From contig JAGCPK010000154.1 in assembly GCA_017965725.1 (NCBI GenBank), forward strand, positions 1-41,139: a stretch of 41,139 nucleotides of DNA, given 5' to 3'. Positions 23,630-31,255 of this stretch are shown here, piece by piece. Numbering within the stretch: position 1 is the stretch's first letter; the number at the start of each line of letters is the position of its first letter. The DNA is from Prevotella sp. (lineage in GTDB: Bacteria; Bacteroidota; Bacteroidia; Bacteroidales; Bacteroidaceae). The notes below the pieces were generated by a model. That model was given only the letters and a program-made list of their open reading frames with translations. It was not told the DNA's origin and made no database searches. Position numbers and translations under genes: made by a program.

Positions 23630-24783
23630 TTTTCCCAGTACATGTTATAATTATGGAAACGATCGCTAAAGTCGTAGAAAGAGTATGGTATCAGGTGGTA
23701 CCATTCATTTCTGAATGTCAGAATGATGGCCATCCTTATGGCTAGTATTATGAGTATTGTCACCAGCATCTGTTGTCTCAGGGCAATACACTGGTGTTGC
23801 GCTCCTGTATAGGTCAGGTCGCTTGTGGTGTCTGTAAACTTGAAGAAGGTCATATAAATAAATGGCCAGATATACACATTTAGGCGGAAAAAACTGAGAA
23901 AAGACGGTGTAATGATGCAAACACAAAGACCGAACATCCCTGTCCAGAACACTGTCTTGTCTGGTTTTTGTATGCCCATTTTATTGTATAAGTAAAGACA
24001 ACATAGTATGAGCAACAGCATAAGAGATCCGTCAAGTAACGCAGCAACAGGGAAGGTGTTACGCTTTATGTTCATGATAAAGTATTTTGTTTCTGACAAT
24101 CCAAGAAGGCTGAACATCTCGTAAACAAGGAAAGAGAAAAAAAGGGCGGAACCTAATACAAGAAATACATTACGCTTACATATTTTTAATCTCTGCATCA
24201 AAGGCAGAATAAGCATTACAAGTGCAGATAAGTGGAATAGGGATGCTAACAATACGAGTAGTGTATAAGGCTTCCATCTGTCTTGTTGTAGATAGGGAAA
24301 TGCAATATAAAAAAACATGAGAGCAAATGATTGGCGGATAAGACAGTATTGGTCGAACAGAATCCCAGATAATAACAGCATTAAAAGTGCAAGGGCAATA
24401 TTCCTTGTCTGGCTGGAGATAAATCTGGCATTACCCCAACTAATTATTAAAGAAGAGAATATGATGATTGTAAATGGTTCTTTCGATATGTATTTAATGA
24501 GGAAATGCTGTACTACTTGATATCCATATTCAAAATTGAGCATTAATCGATAGACGAAGATAGATGAGTCTATGTAGTTATGCTGTCTTGTTAGTTGATA
24601 GTAGGATCCATAATAGTGAGGTGTGTCATTCAATACTGTGATGTCCCTGAACCCAAAGAATCCGAAGAGTAGGATGAAACAAGTAATTAACTGGAACAGC
24701 CGTGCTGCTCCAGGACGCTTGAATTGCTTCGAGAGGAAGTGAACTCCAAGGAAGAGGGCAAAATACAGGAAGATGATACCCAT
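23626..24783 (-). CDS. EpsG-family polysaccharide polymerase (Wzy-like, cluster A)
   Basis: A 385-residue inner-membrane protein with about ten hydrophobic helices. EpsG-type features are the early FFGFRDITVLNDTPHYYGSY segment, the middle CLIRQSFALMFFYIAFPYL (an RQ..A motif after helix 4) and WKPYTLLVLLASLFHLSALVMLI with the conserved FH. It probably polymerises the repeat units in the periplasm, since no other polymerase candidate lies in cluster A. The start codon at 24783 is 13 bases after the Wzz stop; the end overlaps the GT6 gene by ATGA. Confidence 0.82.
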   Translation of the reverse strand: MGIIFLYFALFLGVHFLSKQFKRPGAARLFQLITCFILLFGFFGFRDITVLNDTPHYYGSYYQLTRQHNYIDSSIFVYRLMLNFEYGYQVVQHFLIKYISKEPFTIIIFSSLIISWGNARFISSQTRNIALALLMLLLSGILFDQYCLIRQSFALMFFYIAFPYLQQDRWKPYTLLVLLASLFHLSALVMLILPLMQRLKICKRNVFLVLGSALFFSFLVYEMFSLLGLSETKYFIMNIKRNTFPVAALLDGSLMLLLILCCLYLYNKMGIQKPDKTVFWTGMFGLCVCIITPSFLSFFRLNVYIWPFIYMTFFKFTDTTSDLTYTGAQHQCIALRQQMLVTILIILAIRMAIILTFRNEWYHLIPYSFYDFSDRFHNYNMYWEK

Positions 24784-24796
24784 GTCTCAAGAAGCC

Positions 24797-26362
24797 TTAT
24801 TCCTCTTCGGCTAGGATACGTTTAACGTTCTGCTTGACGTAGAAGAAGAATGCGGGAAGGGCTATTCCCAGCAATAGGGCCAGTATCAGTATCGTTCCTT
24901 TCTTTGGGAATACAGGTTTCAGTTTTCCCATTGGAGGTGAAACGATGCGTAGGTTCTGGGCATTATAGACTTGGGTGAGATTGTTCTCTTCGCGCTTTTC
25001 AAGCAGATAGATATAGAGGGCTTCAACAATCTTGTGCTGACGTTCTGCTGGAAGAATCTTCGATACCTTTTCTGGTGCAACGGATATCTGCTGCTTCAGT
25101 TTCTGATCTTCGCGGCTGATACCTTTCTGACTAGCCTGTAATTGTGCGACAGCCTGATCCAAAGAGTTGATGATAGCTTTTCGCATACTACTCAGTTGGT
25201 TGTCAAGGTCCTTAACAAGCGGGTTATTCTCGCTGCTGTTTTCCGCCATGCTGTTGCGCTGCAACTGTAGTTTGTTGTATTCGCCGATCTGGATGGCCAC
25301 ATTCTCATTATCGGGCAGCAGATTAGCTGGCAACACTTGGTTTGTACCGTCTTCTTTCTTGACTTGGTTGCGCATCTGCTCCATCATGTAAAGTTGGTTA
25401 TTCACCTTTACTTGTGCCTCATAAGTCAGGGCGGCATTCTCCATGTACATCTTGGCAGCCTCTGTATAATCGGGCATAAGGTTCCTACCCCTAAACTGGG
25501 CGATGTTATTGTCAAGTCCGCTCAGTTCTGCCTCAATATCCTTGATACGTTCGTTAATGAAACGGGTGGAGGCATCAGCTGTACTTTGCTTATCCTTCAT
25601 CCACTCTTCCTGATAGACTTGTATGAGGGTGTTAATAATTAATTCTGCCCGTTCACCCGACATATCTTTACAGGTAATGCTGATGATATTCGTCAGGTCG
25701 TCAGCCAGGTCGATGTCTATCTGACTCATCAGAGTTTCCACACGGTCGTATTTCCTGTCTTTCGTGATGCGGATGGTCATCTCGCTCTCATTCATCATAC
25801 AGGTATTGAAGGACTTTGTGGCAATGACTGATACAGAACCAATAGGTGTCTGACAGACGGAATTAATCTTCCCTTGTACCTCGCCGTCGAATTTATCCTT
25901 GTTTTTACGGAACTTATAGAGTGTAAAAGTGCCGTCTTTCCGCAGGTCCATTTTCATATATGCCCCCTCCTTGTCAGTCAACTTGGGAAAGGTTACTTTG
26001 ATGGGCAGTGTCTCTTCATAGAGTTCTTTTTTCATCAGTCCGTCATAGACTTCATAGCGGGTGTCGAGTCCCAAACGGCTTACCACCTCTTGTATAAGAA
26101 AAGGTGAAGAGAATATCTGTATCTCGTTCTCAACATTTGACATGATGTTCAATCCGGCCATGCCAGCCAGCATACCCATGTTTGATGCCATTGAGGAAAG
26201 CAACCCGCCACCACCGTTCTCGTCTTTGACGAGTACAGAGGCGGTTCGCTCATATTTTGGAACAGCAATCATGAGAAAAAGGATGGCCAACACCACACAT
26301 AAACAGACTGTTGCTGCAAACCATTTCCACTGCTTCCTGCAGTCTTTAATATATGTATTCAT
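24797..26362 (-). CDS. Wzz-type chain-length determinant protein (cluster A)
   Basis: A 521-residue inner-membrane protein controlling polysaccharide chain length. Membrane helix 1 is at about 15-35 and the Wzz signature follows (VPKYERTASVLVKDE). A Gly/Met-rich loop (LLSSMASNMGMLAGMAGLNI) and VENEIQIFSSPFLIQEVVSRL come next. Coiled-coil segments lie at about 265-310 and 375-430, and the second membrane helix near the end (ILILALLLGIALPAFFFYV) is preceded by a Pro-rich stretch. There is no C-terminal tyrosine kinase domain, unlike BY-kinase fusions. It lies 9 bases after the Wza-like gene in the cluster A operon. Confidence 0.9.
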   Translation of the reverse strand: MNTYIKDCRKQWKWFAATVCLCVVLAILFLMIAVPKYERTASVLVKDENGGGGLLSSMASNMGMLAGMAGLNIMSNVENEIQIFSSPFLIQEVVSRLGLDTRYEVYDGLMKKELYEETLPIKVTFPKLTDKEGAYMKMDLRKDGTFTLYKFRKNKDKFDGEVQGKINSVCQTPIGSVSVIATKSFNTCMMNESEMTIRITKDRKYDRVETLMSQIDIDLADDLTNIISITCKDMSGERAELIINTLIQVYQEEWMKDKQSTADASTRFINERIKDIEAELSGLDNNIAQFRGRNLMPDYTEAAKMYMENAALTYEAQVKVNNQLYMMEQMRNQVKKEDGTNQVLPANLLPDNENVAIQIGEYNKLQLQRNSMAENSSENNPLVKDLDNQLSSMRKAIINSLDQAVAQLQASQKGISREDQKLKQQISVAPEKVSKILPAERQHKIVEALYIYLLEKREENNLTQVYNAQNLRIVSPPMGKLKPVFPKKGTILILALLLGIALPAFFFYVKQNVKRILAEEE

Positions 26363-26371
26363 AGTGGGTGA

Positions 26372-27157
26372 TTATTTAAAGACGAGTACGGCTATTGTTG
26401 TAAGAACAGAGGCAAGCGACAGCCAGAAGGAAATGGAACGGGTCTCATTTCCTGATGCTGTTGACTGTCTTGCCTTGGTGTCGTTGGCTTTAATATAGAT
26501 AATGTCGTTTTGGCGAACATAGTAGGCTTCGGAAGAGAGGAGGTCCTTGGCAGAGTTGAGTCCCAGCACATAAGCCTTTCTTGTACCGTCAACATCCCTT
26601 ACCACCATGATGCTGTCGCGCTTTCCATAGACACCCATGTCGCCAGCCTGTCCAAGTGCCTCAAGTAAGGTCACGGCATCTTTTTGTATCGGATAGACAC
26701 CTGGTTTGTTCACTTCTCCTGTTATGGTGTAACTCAGATTCATGAATTCCACAGTGACATTAGCATCTTTCAACTGCTCTTCTTGCAGTTTCTTCTGGAT
26801 AACCTGTTCTGCTTCATATCGGCTCAGGCTTTTTAACTGGATCTTTCCCAAGACGGGAAAGTCGATGTTTCCGTCTGGTCCTAATGTATAACCTGTCACA
26901 TAGACATTTCCATCTGTCTGTCCGGACTTCATACTGGTACTGATACCCTTATTGAAGAGACTGCTCATCAAGGGATCCTTGCTTTTGACGAGGATGCTGA
27001 TCTGGTCTTTGGGTTGCAGGCGGATGGTACCGTCAACAGAGGTTGTTATGACCTGCCCATTGGTCAGGTCTTGCAGGTAGTTGAAGTTCTTGGGGGTGCT
27101 GCAAGCGGAGATCAAAGCCGTTGCAATCGTCAACAAAAGTATTTTCCCTGTTTTCAT
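26372..27157 (-). CDS. Wza-like polysaccharide export lipoprotein (cluster A)
   Basis: A 261-residue outer-membrane lipoprotein precursor with lipobox LISAC (Cys19). The poly-export domain is visible as IRLQPKDQISILVKSKDP and VTGYTLGPDGNIDFPVLGKI, followed by one SLBB domain (YTITGEVNKPGVYPIQKDAVTL cut at YTITGEVNKPGVYPI). A hydrophobic C-terminal helix (SFWLSLASVLTTIAVLVF) could cross the outer membrane as in Wza, or the inner membrane. It is the second gene of cluster A, 2 bases after the initiating transferase, and is much smaller than the export protein of cluster B. Confidence 0.9.
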   Translation of the reverse strand: MKTGKILLLTIATALISACSTPKNFNYLQDLTNGQVITTSVDGTIRLQPKDQISILVKSKDPLMSSLFNKGISTSMKSGQTDGNVYVTGYTLGPDGNIDFPVLGKIQLKSLSRYEAEQVIQKKLQEEQLKDANVTVEFMNLSYTITGEVNKPGVYPIQKDAVTLLEALGQAGDMGVYGKRDSIMVVRDVDGTRKAYVLGLNSAKDLLSSEAYYVRQNDIIYIKANDTKARQSTASGNETRSISFWLSLASVLTTIAVLVFK

Positions 27158-27159
27158 GT

Positions 27160-27789
27160 TCAGAACTTTTTGCCAAATGCTATATTCAGGAAGGTCAGTA
27201 TCAGCAATTTCGCATCAAACCAAAGTGAACGATGCTCCAGGTAGAAGAGGTCGAGTTCAAGTCGGCGGAGCATCTTCTCCATGGTATCAGTATAACCATT
27301 ATACAAAGTGGCATATGAGGTGACTCCTGGTCTGACTTGGTAGAGATAAGTGTAACGTGGGTCTCTCTCCATAATCTGGTCGATGTAAAACTTCCGCTCA
27401 GGTCTTGGACCGATAAAGGCCATCTCACCTTTCAAGACATTCCACAACTGGGGCAGTTCATCCAAATGGTGTCCGCGGAGAAATTGTCCCACCTTAGTCA
27501 TTCGGGTCTCCCGATCATGCTGGTAGAGTGCCGGACCGTCTTTTTCCGCATCAACCCTCATACTACGGAACTTATAGATGTTGAAAGGCCGCCCGAATCT
27601 TCCTATCCGTTCTTGCTTGAAGATGGCAGGGCCTCCGTCTTCTCGTTTGACGGCAATGTAGCAGACCAGCATCAAGGGAGAAAAGACAATCAAGCATACA
27701 AACGCCGTACAAAAGTCAATAATCCTTTTGATATTGCGCTCAAATTCGTTCATTCCATCAACAATATATCCGTCTCTGAGGGTAGTCAT
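27160..27789 (-). CDS. Initiating undecaprenyl-phosphate sugar phosphotransferase
   Basis: A 209-residue monotopic phosphoglycosyl transferase (bacterial sugar transferase family), putting the first sugar phosphate on undecaprenyl phosphate. Landmarks: an N-terminal re-entrant membrane helix (FCTAFVCLIVFSPLMLVCYI), the KQERIGRFGRPFNIYKFRSM region, HLDELPQLWNVLKGEMAF and IGPRPE. It is the short form without the extra membrane domain of WbaP. The first ATG at 27789 is used; a second at 27753 (MNEFERNIKR) is possible. It is the first gene of cluster A, behind a structured leader. Cluster B lacks such an enzyme, so this one could serve both. The sugar, often a HexNAc or a diamino sugar in this class, is not determined. 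Confidence 0.92.
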   Translation of the reverse strand: MTTLRDGYIVDGMNEFERNIKRIIDFCTAFVCLIVFSPLMLVCYIAVKREDGGPAIFKQERIGRFGRPFNIYKFRSMRVDAEKDGPALYQHDRETRMTKVGQFLRGHHLDELPQLWNVLKGEMAFIGPRPERKFYIDQIMERDPRYTYLYQVRPGVTSYATLYNGYTDTMEKMLRRLELDLFYLEHRSLWFDAKLLILTFLNIAFGKKF

Positions 27790-27909
27790 TAATCAATAAT
27801 TAGATATTTTGAGTTTCGTTTAATTTAAAACGAAACTCCATGGTTTTTATTGTATATTTTTTCAAAAAAAACATTATTCCACAAATAATACAATGTTCTT
27901 TTTTAAATT
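27790..27909 (-). promoter_or_regulatory. Structured leader of cluster A with attenuator-like hairpin
   Basis: Two structures lie between the predicted transcription start (about 27909) and the first gene. The first is a weak AT stem (AACAT with ATGTT, extended by TATT with AATA) followed on the minus strand by eight U residues (27871-27864), attenuator-like. The second is a perfect 11-base stem, 27811-27821 with 27828-27838 and a 6-base loop, ending 22 bases before the start codon without a U tract. Regulation by attenuation or processive antitermination is inferred; no nusG-like (UpxY) gene is in the window. Confidence 0.45.
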
Positions 27910-27915
27910 CGGCTG

Positions 27916-27947
27916 CAAAGATACAAAAAAACTTAGATATATGCAAG
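27916..27947 (-). promoter_or_regulatory. Promoter of polysaccharide cluster A
   Basis: On the minus strand CTTG (27947-27944) and TATCTTTG (27923-27916) are separated by 20 bases. No flanking inverted repeats like those of invertible Bacteroides capsule promoters were seen. Confidence 0.6.
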
Positions 27948-28005
27948 AAATATACTCTTTTTATCTAGTGTTTCTTCGTACCTTTGTAGGAAAGGCTATC
28001 TGTGC

Positions 28006-29124
28006 TTATGATAATTCTTGATATATCTCCATATGTCGGTTGATAACTTCTTCTATGGAGAATTTTGCAACAGCAATTTTCCGAGACTCTTTTCCCATAG
28101 CAATTCTCATTGCTTCGTCGTTTACTAGCAATGCTATTTTTTCCGCCAGTTGCTCAGGCGATTTAATGGAAATGAGGAATCCGTTTAACCTATCGACAAC
28201 AGTCTCTCTGCATCCAATCCAGTCGGTGGTAATGATAGGACGTCCTATAGCAGTGGCTTCTATTAGTGACTTGGGGATTCCTTCGCGATAATAGGATGGT
28301 AGTAGGACGACGGCAGCTTCTTCTAAGAGTTCCTTGACATCAGTGCGTTGCCCTAGATATTGAATGTATTTCCCGTCACAGACCTCGTCGAGTACTTCTT
28401 TGCTGACGGCACTCGGATTCGTTTCAATCAGACCGCACAGTAGAAAACATATTTTGTCTTCATAATCTGGCTTAAGTATTTGGGCGGCTTTGATAATATC
28501 CAAGACGCCTTTTTCCTCTACCATTCTTGATGTATAGAGCATTTTAAGTGGGTAGCCAGTTACTGCAGGCGTTTCCTGAAAGACATCCAAATTGATTCCT
28601 GAACCGTTGATACGTCTTATCTGATCAGGGCGAATAACACCTCTTGATACAAAGAAATCTCTATCTTGGTCGTTTTGGAAAATGGTCAGCACCTTCTCTC
28701 TGCGATGTGCAAAGCGTACCAGTTTCATGAAGATCCATTTGATAGCAGTGTCTACTTCTCCATTTTCAAATAATACTCCCAAACCATTAATGGCATTTAT
28801 TACACGTGGAACGTGTGCCAGTTTTGCCGCCAATCCCCCCCAAAGGGTAACTTTTATACTGACATGGTGCACCATGTCAGGTTTTTCTTTCCGATATAAC
28901 TTATATAGGAATTTTAAGGTTCTTAGCTCTTCTATGGGATTAGAACCGACTCGATTGATAGGCAGATCGATGAAACGTACTCCCATCTTTTCAATCTCCT
29001 CCCGAAAACCGGTGTCTGCTGCCACAACAGTCACGTCGTAACCGTTTTTGACTGCTGCCGCTACAACATCTCTCCGGTGGGAGATTAATTGGTAGTCGAT
29101 ACTAAAGATATAAAAAAGCTTCAT
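28006..29124 (-). CDS. Family 4 glycosyltransferase (between the clusters)
   Basis: A 372-residue GT-B enzyme. The N-terminal domain opens with MKLFYIFSIDYQLISHRRDVV and contains DMVHHVSIKVTLWGGLAAKL. The C-terminal donor domain has LYTSRMVEEKGV and the GT4 signature EGIPKSLIEATAIGRPIITT with the EX7E pair. The overall style resembles CapM/PglA-type transferases that add the second sugar to a lipid-linked HexNAc, so it could work right after the initiating enzyme encoded next to it; this is inference. It has its own promoter (29163-29170) and is separated from cluster A by 216 bases with another promoter. It may feed either cluster. Confidence 0.88.
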   Translation of the reverse strand: MKLFYIFSIDYQLISHRRDVVAAAVKNGYDVTVVAADTGFREEIEKMGVRFIDLPINRVGSNPIEELRTLKFLYKLYRKEKPDMVHHVSIKVTLWGGLAAKLAHVPRVINAINGLGVLFENGEVDTAIKWIFMKLVRFAHRREKVLTIFQNDQDRDFFVSRGVIRPDQIRRINGSGINLDVFQETPAVTGYPLKMLYTSRMVEEKGVLDIIKAAQILKPDYEDKICFLLCGLIETNPSAVSKEVLDEVCDGKYIQYLGQRTDVKELLEEAAVVLLPSYYREGIPKSLIEATAIGRPIITTDWIGCRETVVDRLNGFLISIKSPEQLAEKIALLVNDEAMRIAMGKESRKIAVAKFSIEEVINRHMEIYQELS

Positions 29125-29162
29125 TTATAAACTGAATTCCTTCTGTATATTCTTAGAGGGTG

Positions 29163-29170
29163 CAAAGGTA
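29163..29170 (-). promoter_or_regulatory. Candidate -7 element of the GT4 gene
   Basis: The minus strand reads TACCTTTG followed by CACCC, matching TAnnTTTG, 39 bases upstream of the GT4 start. Confidence 0.55.
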
Positions 29171-29253
29171 CGCATATTTTCTGATAAAAATGTATAATGT
29201 GCTTGTTTTTTTTATTTTTTCGTTAAAAAACCTATTATAATGTTTCATTTTCT

Positions 29254-29284
29254 TTTGAGATTTACAAAAATGTTATTACTTTTG
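29254..29284 (+). promoter_or_regulatory. Promoter of the beta-helix gene
   Basis: TTTG (29254-29257) and TACTTTTG (29277-29284) are 19 bases apart, a full Bacteroidetes-type match. Transcription would start near 29291. Confidence 0.7.
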
Positions 29285-29336
29285 CAAAGGGATTAATAAA
29301 ACTATAACAATGCGACAATATCATTGTAAAGAGCAT

Positions 29337-30635
29337 ATGAAAATGAATTTATTTCTTAAATACCGGGCATTGACAGTCCTTATTGGCCTTATGGTATGCA
29401 TGATGGCTGGCGCAGCCCCAACTTATTACGACACAGCCAAGGGTAATATACACCAGCTTTTTAAAAACGGACAGGGCATGTATGTATTACGCTACACCCA
29501 CAAATTTAGTGACACTTTACATGTCCCCCGAGGCTGTGAGGTGAAGTTTAAAGGTGGGAGGTTAGCGGGACCAATAATGTTTGATGATACTAAATTGAGT
29601 GGTAAAGTCAATCTGAAGGGATCACACATACGTGGTAGTGTAAGAAACAATACGTTTAATGCTTCATGGCTTTGCGCTATGGACGGAGTGACTGATGATG
29701 CGCCGCTCATTAATGAGATTATTGCAACCTGCAGAAATGTTTTTTTCCCTAAAGGAATATACCGCTTGGTATCTGCCTATAAGCGTGAGAAATTTCATAT
29801 AGGTATTAATCAGGATAACATTTCGCTTTCAGGAGAGAAAGGAACAGTATTTCTGACGAAGGAGCAGTTGGGAATAGTATGCGTATTCAGCAAGCCTTAC
29901 GATATCGCTAATAGCGTAAGGAATATACAACTGAAAGGCATTACTTTCCGTACAATTAATGATGGTAGCGTGTTTCTACAGTGGACACATGCTATCCAGA
30001 CAAAGGGGGTAAATGGTTTTACCATGGAGAACTGCACCATAGAGGATTTTTGGGGTGATGGTATCTGTCTGAATCATTACGGTGATAATCCTGAGACGGG
30101 TGAAAGGGCGAGAAATCAGAATGTGAGAATAGAAAATAACATCATTATTGGCGGTGATCTCCACAATAACCGCAATGGCATATCGGTTATAAATGGCCAG
30201 AATGTTTTGATTCAGGGAAATGTTATACGTAATACATCGCGTAAAGATATGCCAGGAGCCATTGATGTTGAGCCGAACAATTCCGCATACACCATCGAGG
30301 ATATCAGAATTATTGGCAACACTATCGAAGAGTCGCGTGGAAGATGTGGGGCTATCGAAATATGTATGGTCAATGGTGGTCCAGGATATCACATATACGT
30401 GGAGAATAACTATATTACCAAGTCTAATTTGGGGTTATATTTCTGTCTGAAGACAGAAGATACGACAGAGCACTTTGTTATACGTAACAACCACATTACT
30501 GCTGATACACCGCCTTATAAATTCGTAGGAAACGGCAAGTCGAAGAATTGGAATATTAGCGGTAATAATTTTAAGCGCTCTGTTAGTCAGAAGATACCAG
30601 GAGACTTACGTATTGAAAACCTGCAGGTAAGGTGA
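29337..30635 (+). CDS. Exported right-handed beta-helix (pectate-lyase-like) protein
   Basis: A 432-residue protein with a signal peptide (FLKYRALTVLIGLMVCMMAGA). After an N-terminal strand-rich region (LHVPRGCEVKFKGGRLAGP) comes the pectate-lyase-superfamily opening DGVTDDAPLINEI and VFFPKGIYRLVS. Parallel beta-helix rungs follow: FTMENCTIEDFWGDGICLNH, VRIENNIIIGGDLHNNRNGI, VLIQGNVIRNTS, IRIIGNTIEES, IYVENNYITKS and FVIRNNHITAD. Such folds are polysaccharide lyases, hydrolases, epimerases or binders; catalytic residues cannot be assigned. ATGs at 29310, 29337 and 29343 all precede the signal peptide, so the start is uncertain. It is the only plus-strand gene inside the polysaccharide region and has its own full promoter. 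It may trim, modify or degrade one of the two polymers. Confidence 0.8.
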   Translation: MKMNLFLKYRALTVLIGLMVCMMAGAAPTYYDTAKGNIHQLFKNGQGMYVLRYTHKFSDTLHVPRGCEVKFKGGRLAGPIMFDDTKLSGKVNLKGSHIRGSVRNNTFNASWLCAMDGVTDDAPLINEIIATCRNVFFPKGIYRLVSAYKREKFHIGINQDNISLSGEKGTVFLTKEQLGIVCVFSKPYDIANSVRNIQLKGITFRTINDGSVFLQWTHAIQTKGVNGFTMENCTIEDFWGDGICLNHYGDNPETGERARNQNVRIENNIIIGGDLHNNRNGISVINGQNVLIQGNVIRNTSRKDMPGAIDVEPNNSAYTIEDIRIIGNTIEESRGRCGAIEICMVNGGPGYHIYVENNYITKSNLGLYFCLKTEDTTEHFVIRNNHITADTPPYKFVGNGKSKNWNISGNNFKRSVSQKIPGDLRIENLQVR

Positions 30636-30645
30636 TGATAAAGAA

Positions 30646-30671
30646 TCAAAAAGAGGCTCCTTACGCCTCTT
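30646..30671 (-). terminator. Terminator of cluster B overlapping the last stop codon
   Basis: AAGAGGC (30651-30657) pairs with GCCTCTT (30665-30671) with a 7-base loop, and the minus strand continues into U residues. The TAA of the acyltransferase gene (30663-30661) lies in the loop. On the plus strand only a weak T-rich stretch follows, so use by the beta-helix gene is less certain. Confidence 0.7.
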
Positions 30672-31251
30672 CTATTCTTCTTATTATCTTTGCAGGGTTT
30701 CCTGCGGCAATGCAATTGTCAGGTATATCTTTAACAACAACGCTGCCTGCTCCAATCTTAACATTGTTGCCAATGTGAACATTCCCAATAATGGTAACAG
30801 TGGCACCTAGACTGACATTGTTGCCAATAAATGGGCGTCCTGCTGATGTTGAACCTAATGTGGTACAGTGAAGACAGGTAAAGTTGTCTCCGATGGTATC
30901 GGCATTTAAAATAGTTGCGTAAGGGTGGGCAATACGGCAACCTTTTCCCATCTTTAGTGTTTTGGAAATAGTAAAGTATTTGTCTCCTGGCCTATACCAT
31001 CCGATGAAAAGACTGGCGATAGGACCAATTCTAAAATAAAATAACGAGCGGAAGTATGCGTCGTTATGCAGGAAATAAAGTAATCCGATGATGGGGGACA
31101 TACGAAGGTCTATTCTTTCTAACATTCTTTCTACATCGCTTCTGATGAATTTGTTTCTACCTCCAATCATAAAATGGGGTATGTAAAGCCATCCAAATAC
31201 CAAAGCTCCGAAAAGACGGAAACTGTTTCTTATTTTTCTTTTGTTAACCAT
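30661..31251 (-). CDS. Hexapeptide-repeat acyltransferase (serine acetyltransferase-like)
   Basis: A 196-residue left-handed beta-helix transferase, probably using acetyl-CoA. The first 100 residues are partly hydrophobic (LFGALVFGWLYIPHFMIGG; FYFRIGPIASLFIGWYRPGD). Hexapeptide rungs follow: CRIAHPYATILNADTIGDN, FIGNNVSLGATVTIIGNVHI and GNNVKIGAGSVVVKDIPDNC, with the family end IAAGNPAKII. A catalytic His is probably in FTCLHCTTLG. Such enzymes in polysaccharide clusters O-acetylate a sugar; classical serine acetyltransferase activity is less likely here. It is the last gene of cluster B, 4 bases after a GT4 gene. Confidence 0.85.
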   Translation of the reverse strand: MVNKRKIRNSFRLFGALVFGWLYIPHFMIGGRNKFIRSDVERMLERIDLRMSPIIGLLYFLHNDAYFRSLFYFRIGPIASLFIGWYRPGDKYFTISKTLKMGKGCRIAHPYATILNADTIGDNFTCLHCTTLGSTSAGRPFIGNNVSLGATVTIIGNVHIGNNVKIGAGSVVVKDIPDNCIAAGNPAKIIRRIEEA

Positions 31252-31255
31252 ATTT

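Noticed and set aside
27979-27986. Plus-strand TACCTTTG as a promoter
   Set aside because: It points into the 3' end of a minus-strand gene, has no gene or terminator behind it, and the 8-base motif is common by chance in AT-rich DNA.
27790-28005. Invertible capsule promoter
   Set aside because: No matching inverted repeats flank the promoter at 27916-27947, and no invertase gene is in the window.
30661-31251. Cysteine-pathway serine acetyltransferase (cysE)
   Set aside because: The hexapeptide domain is similar, but the N-terminal half is not CysE-like and the gene ends a polysaccharide operon.
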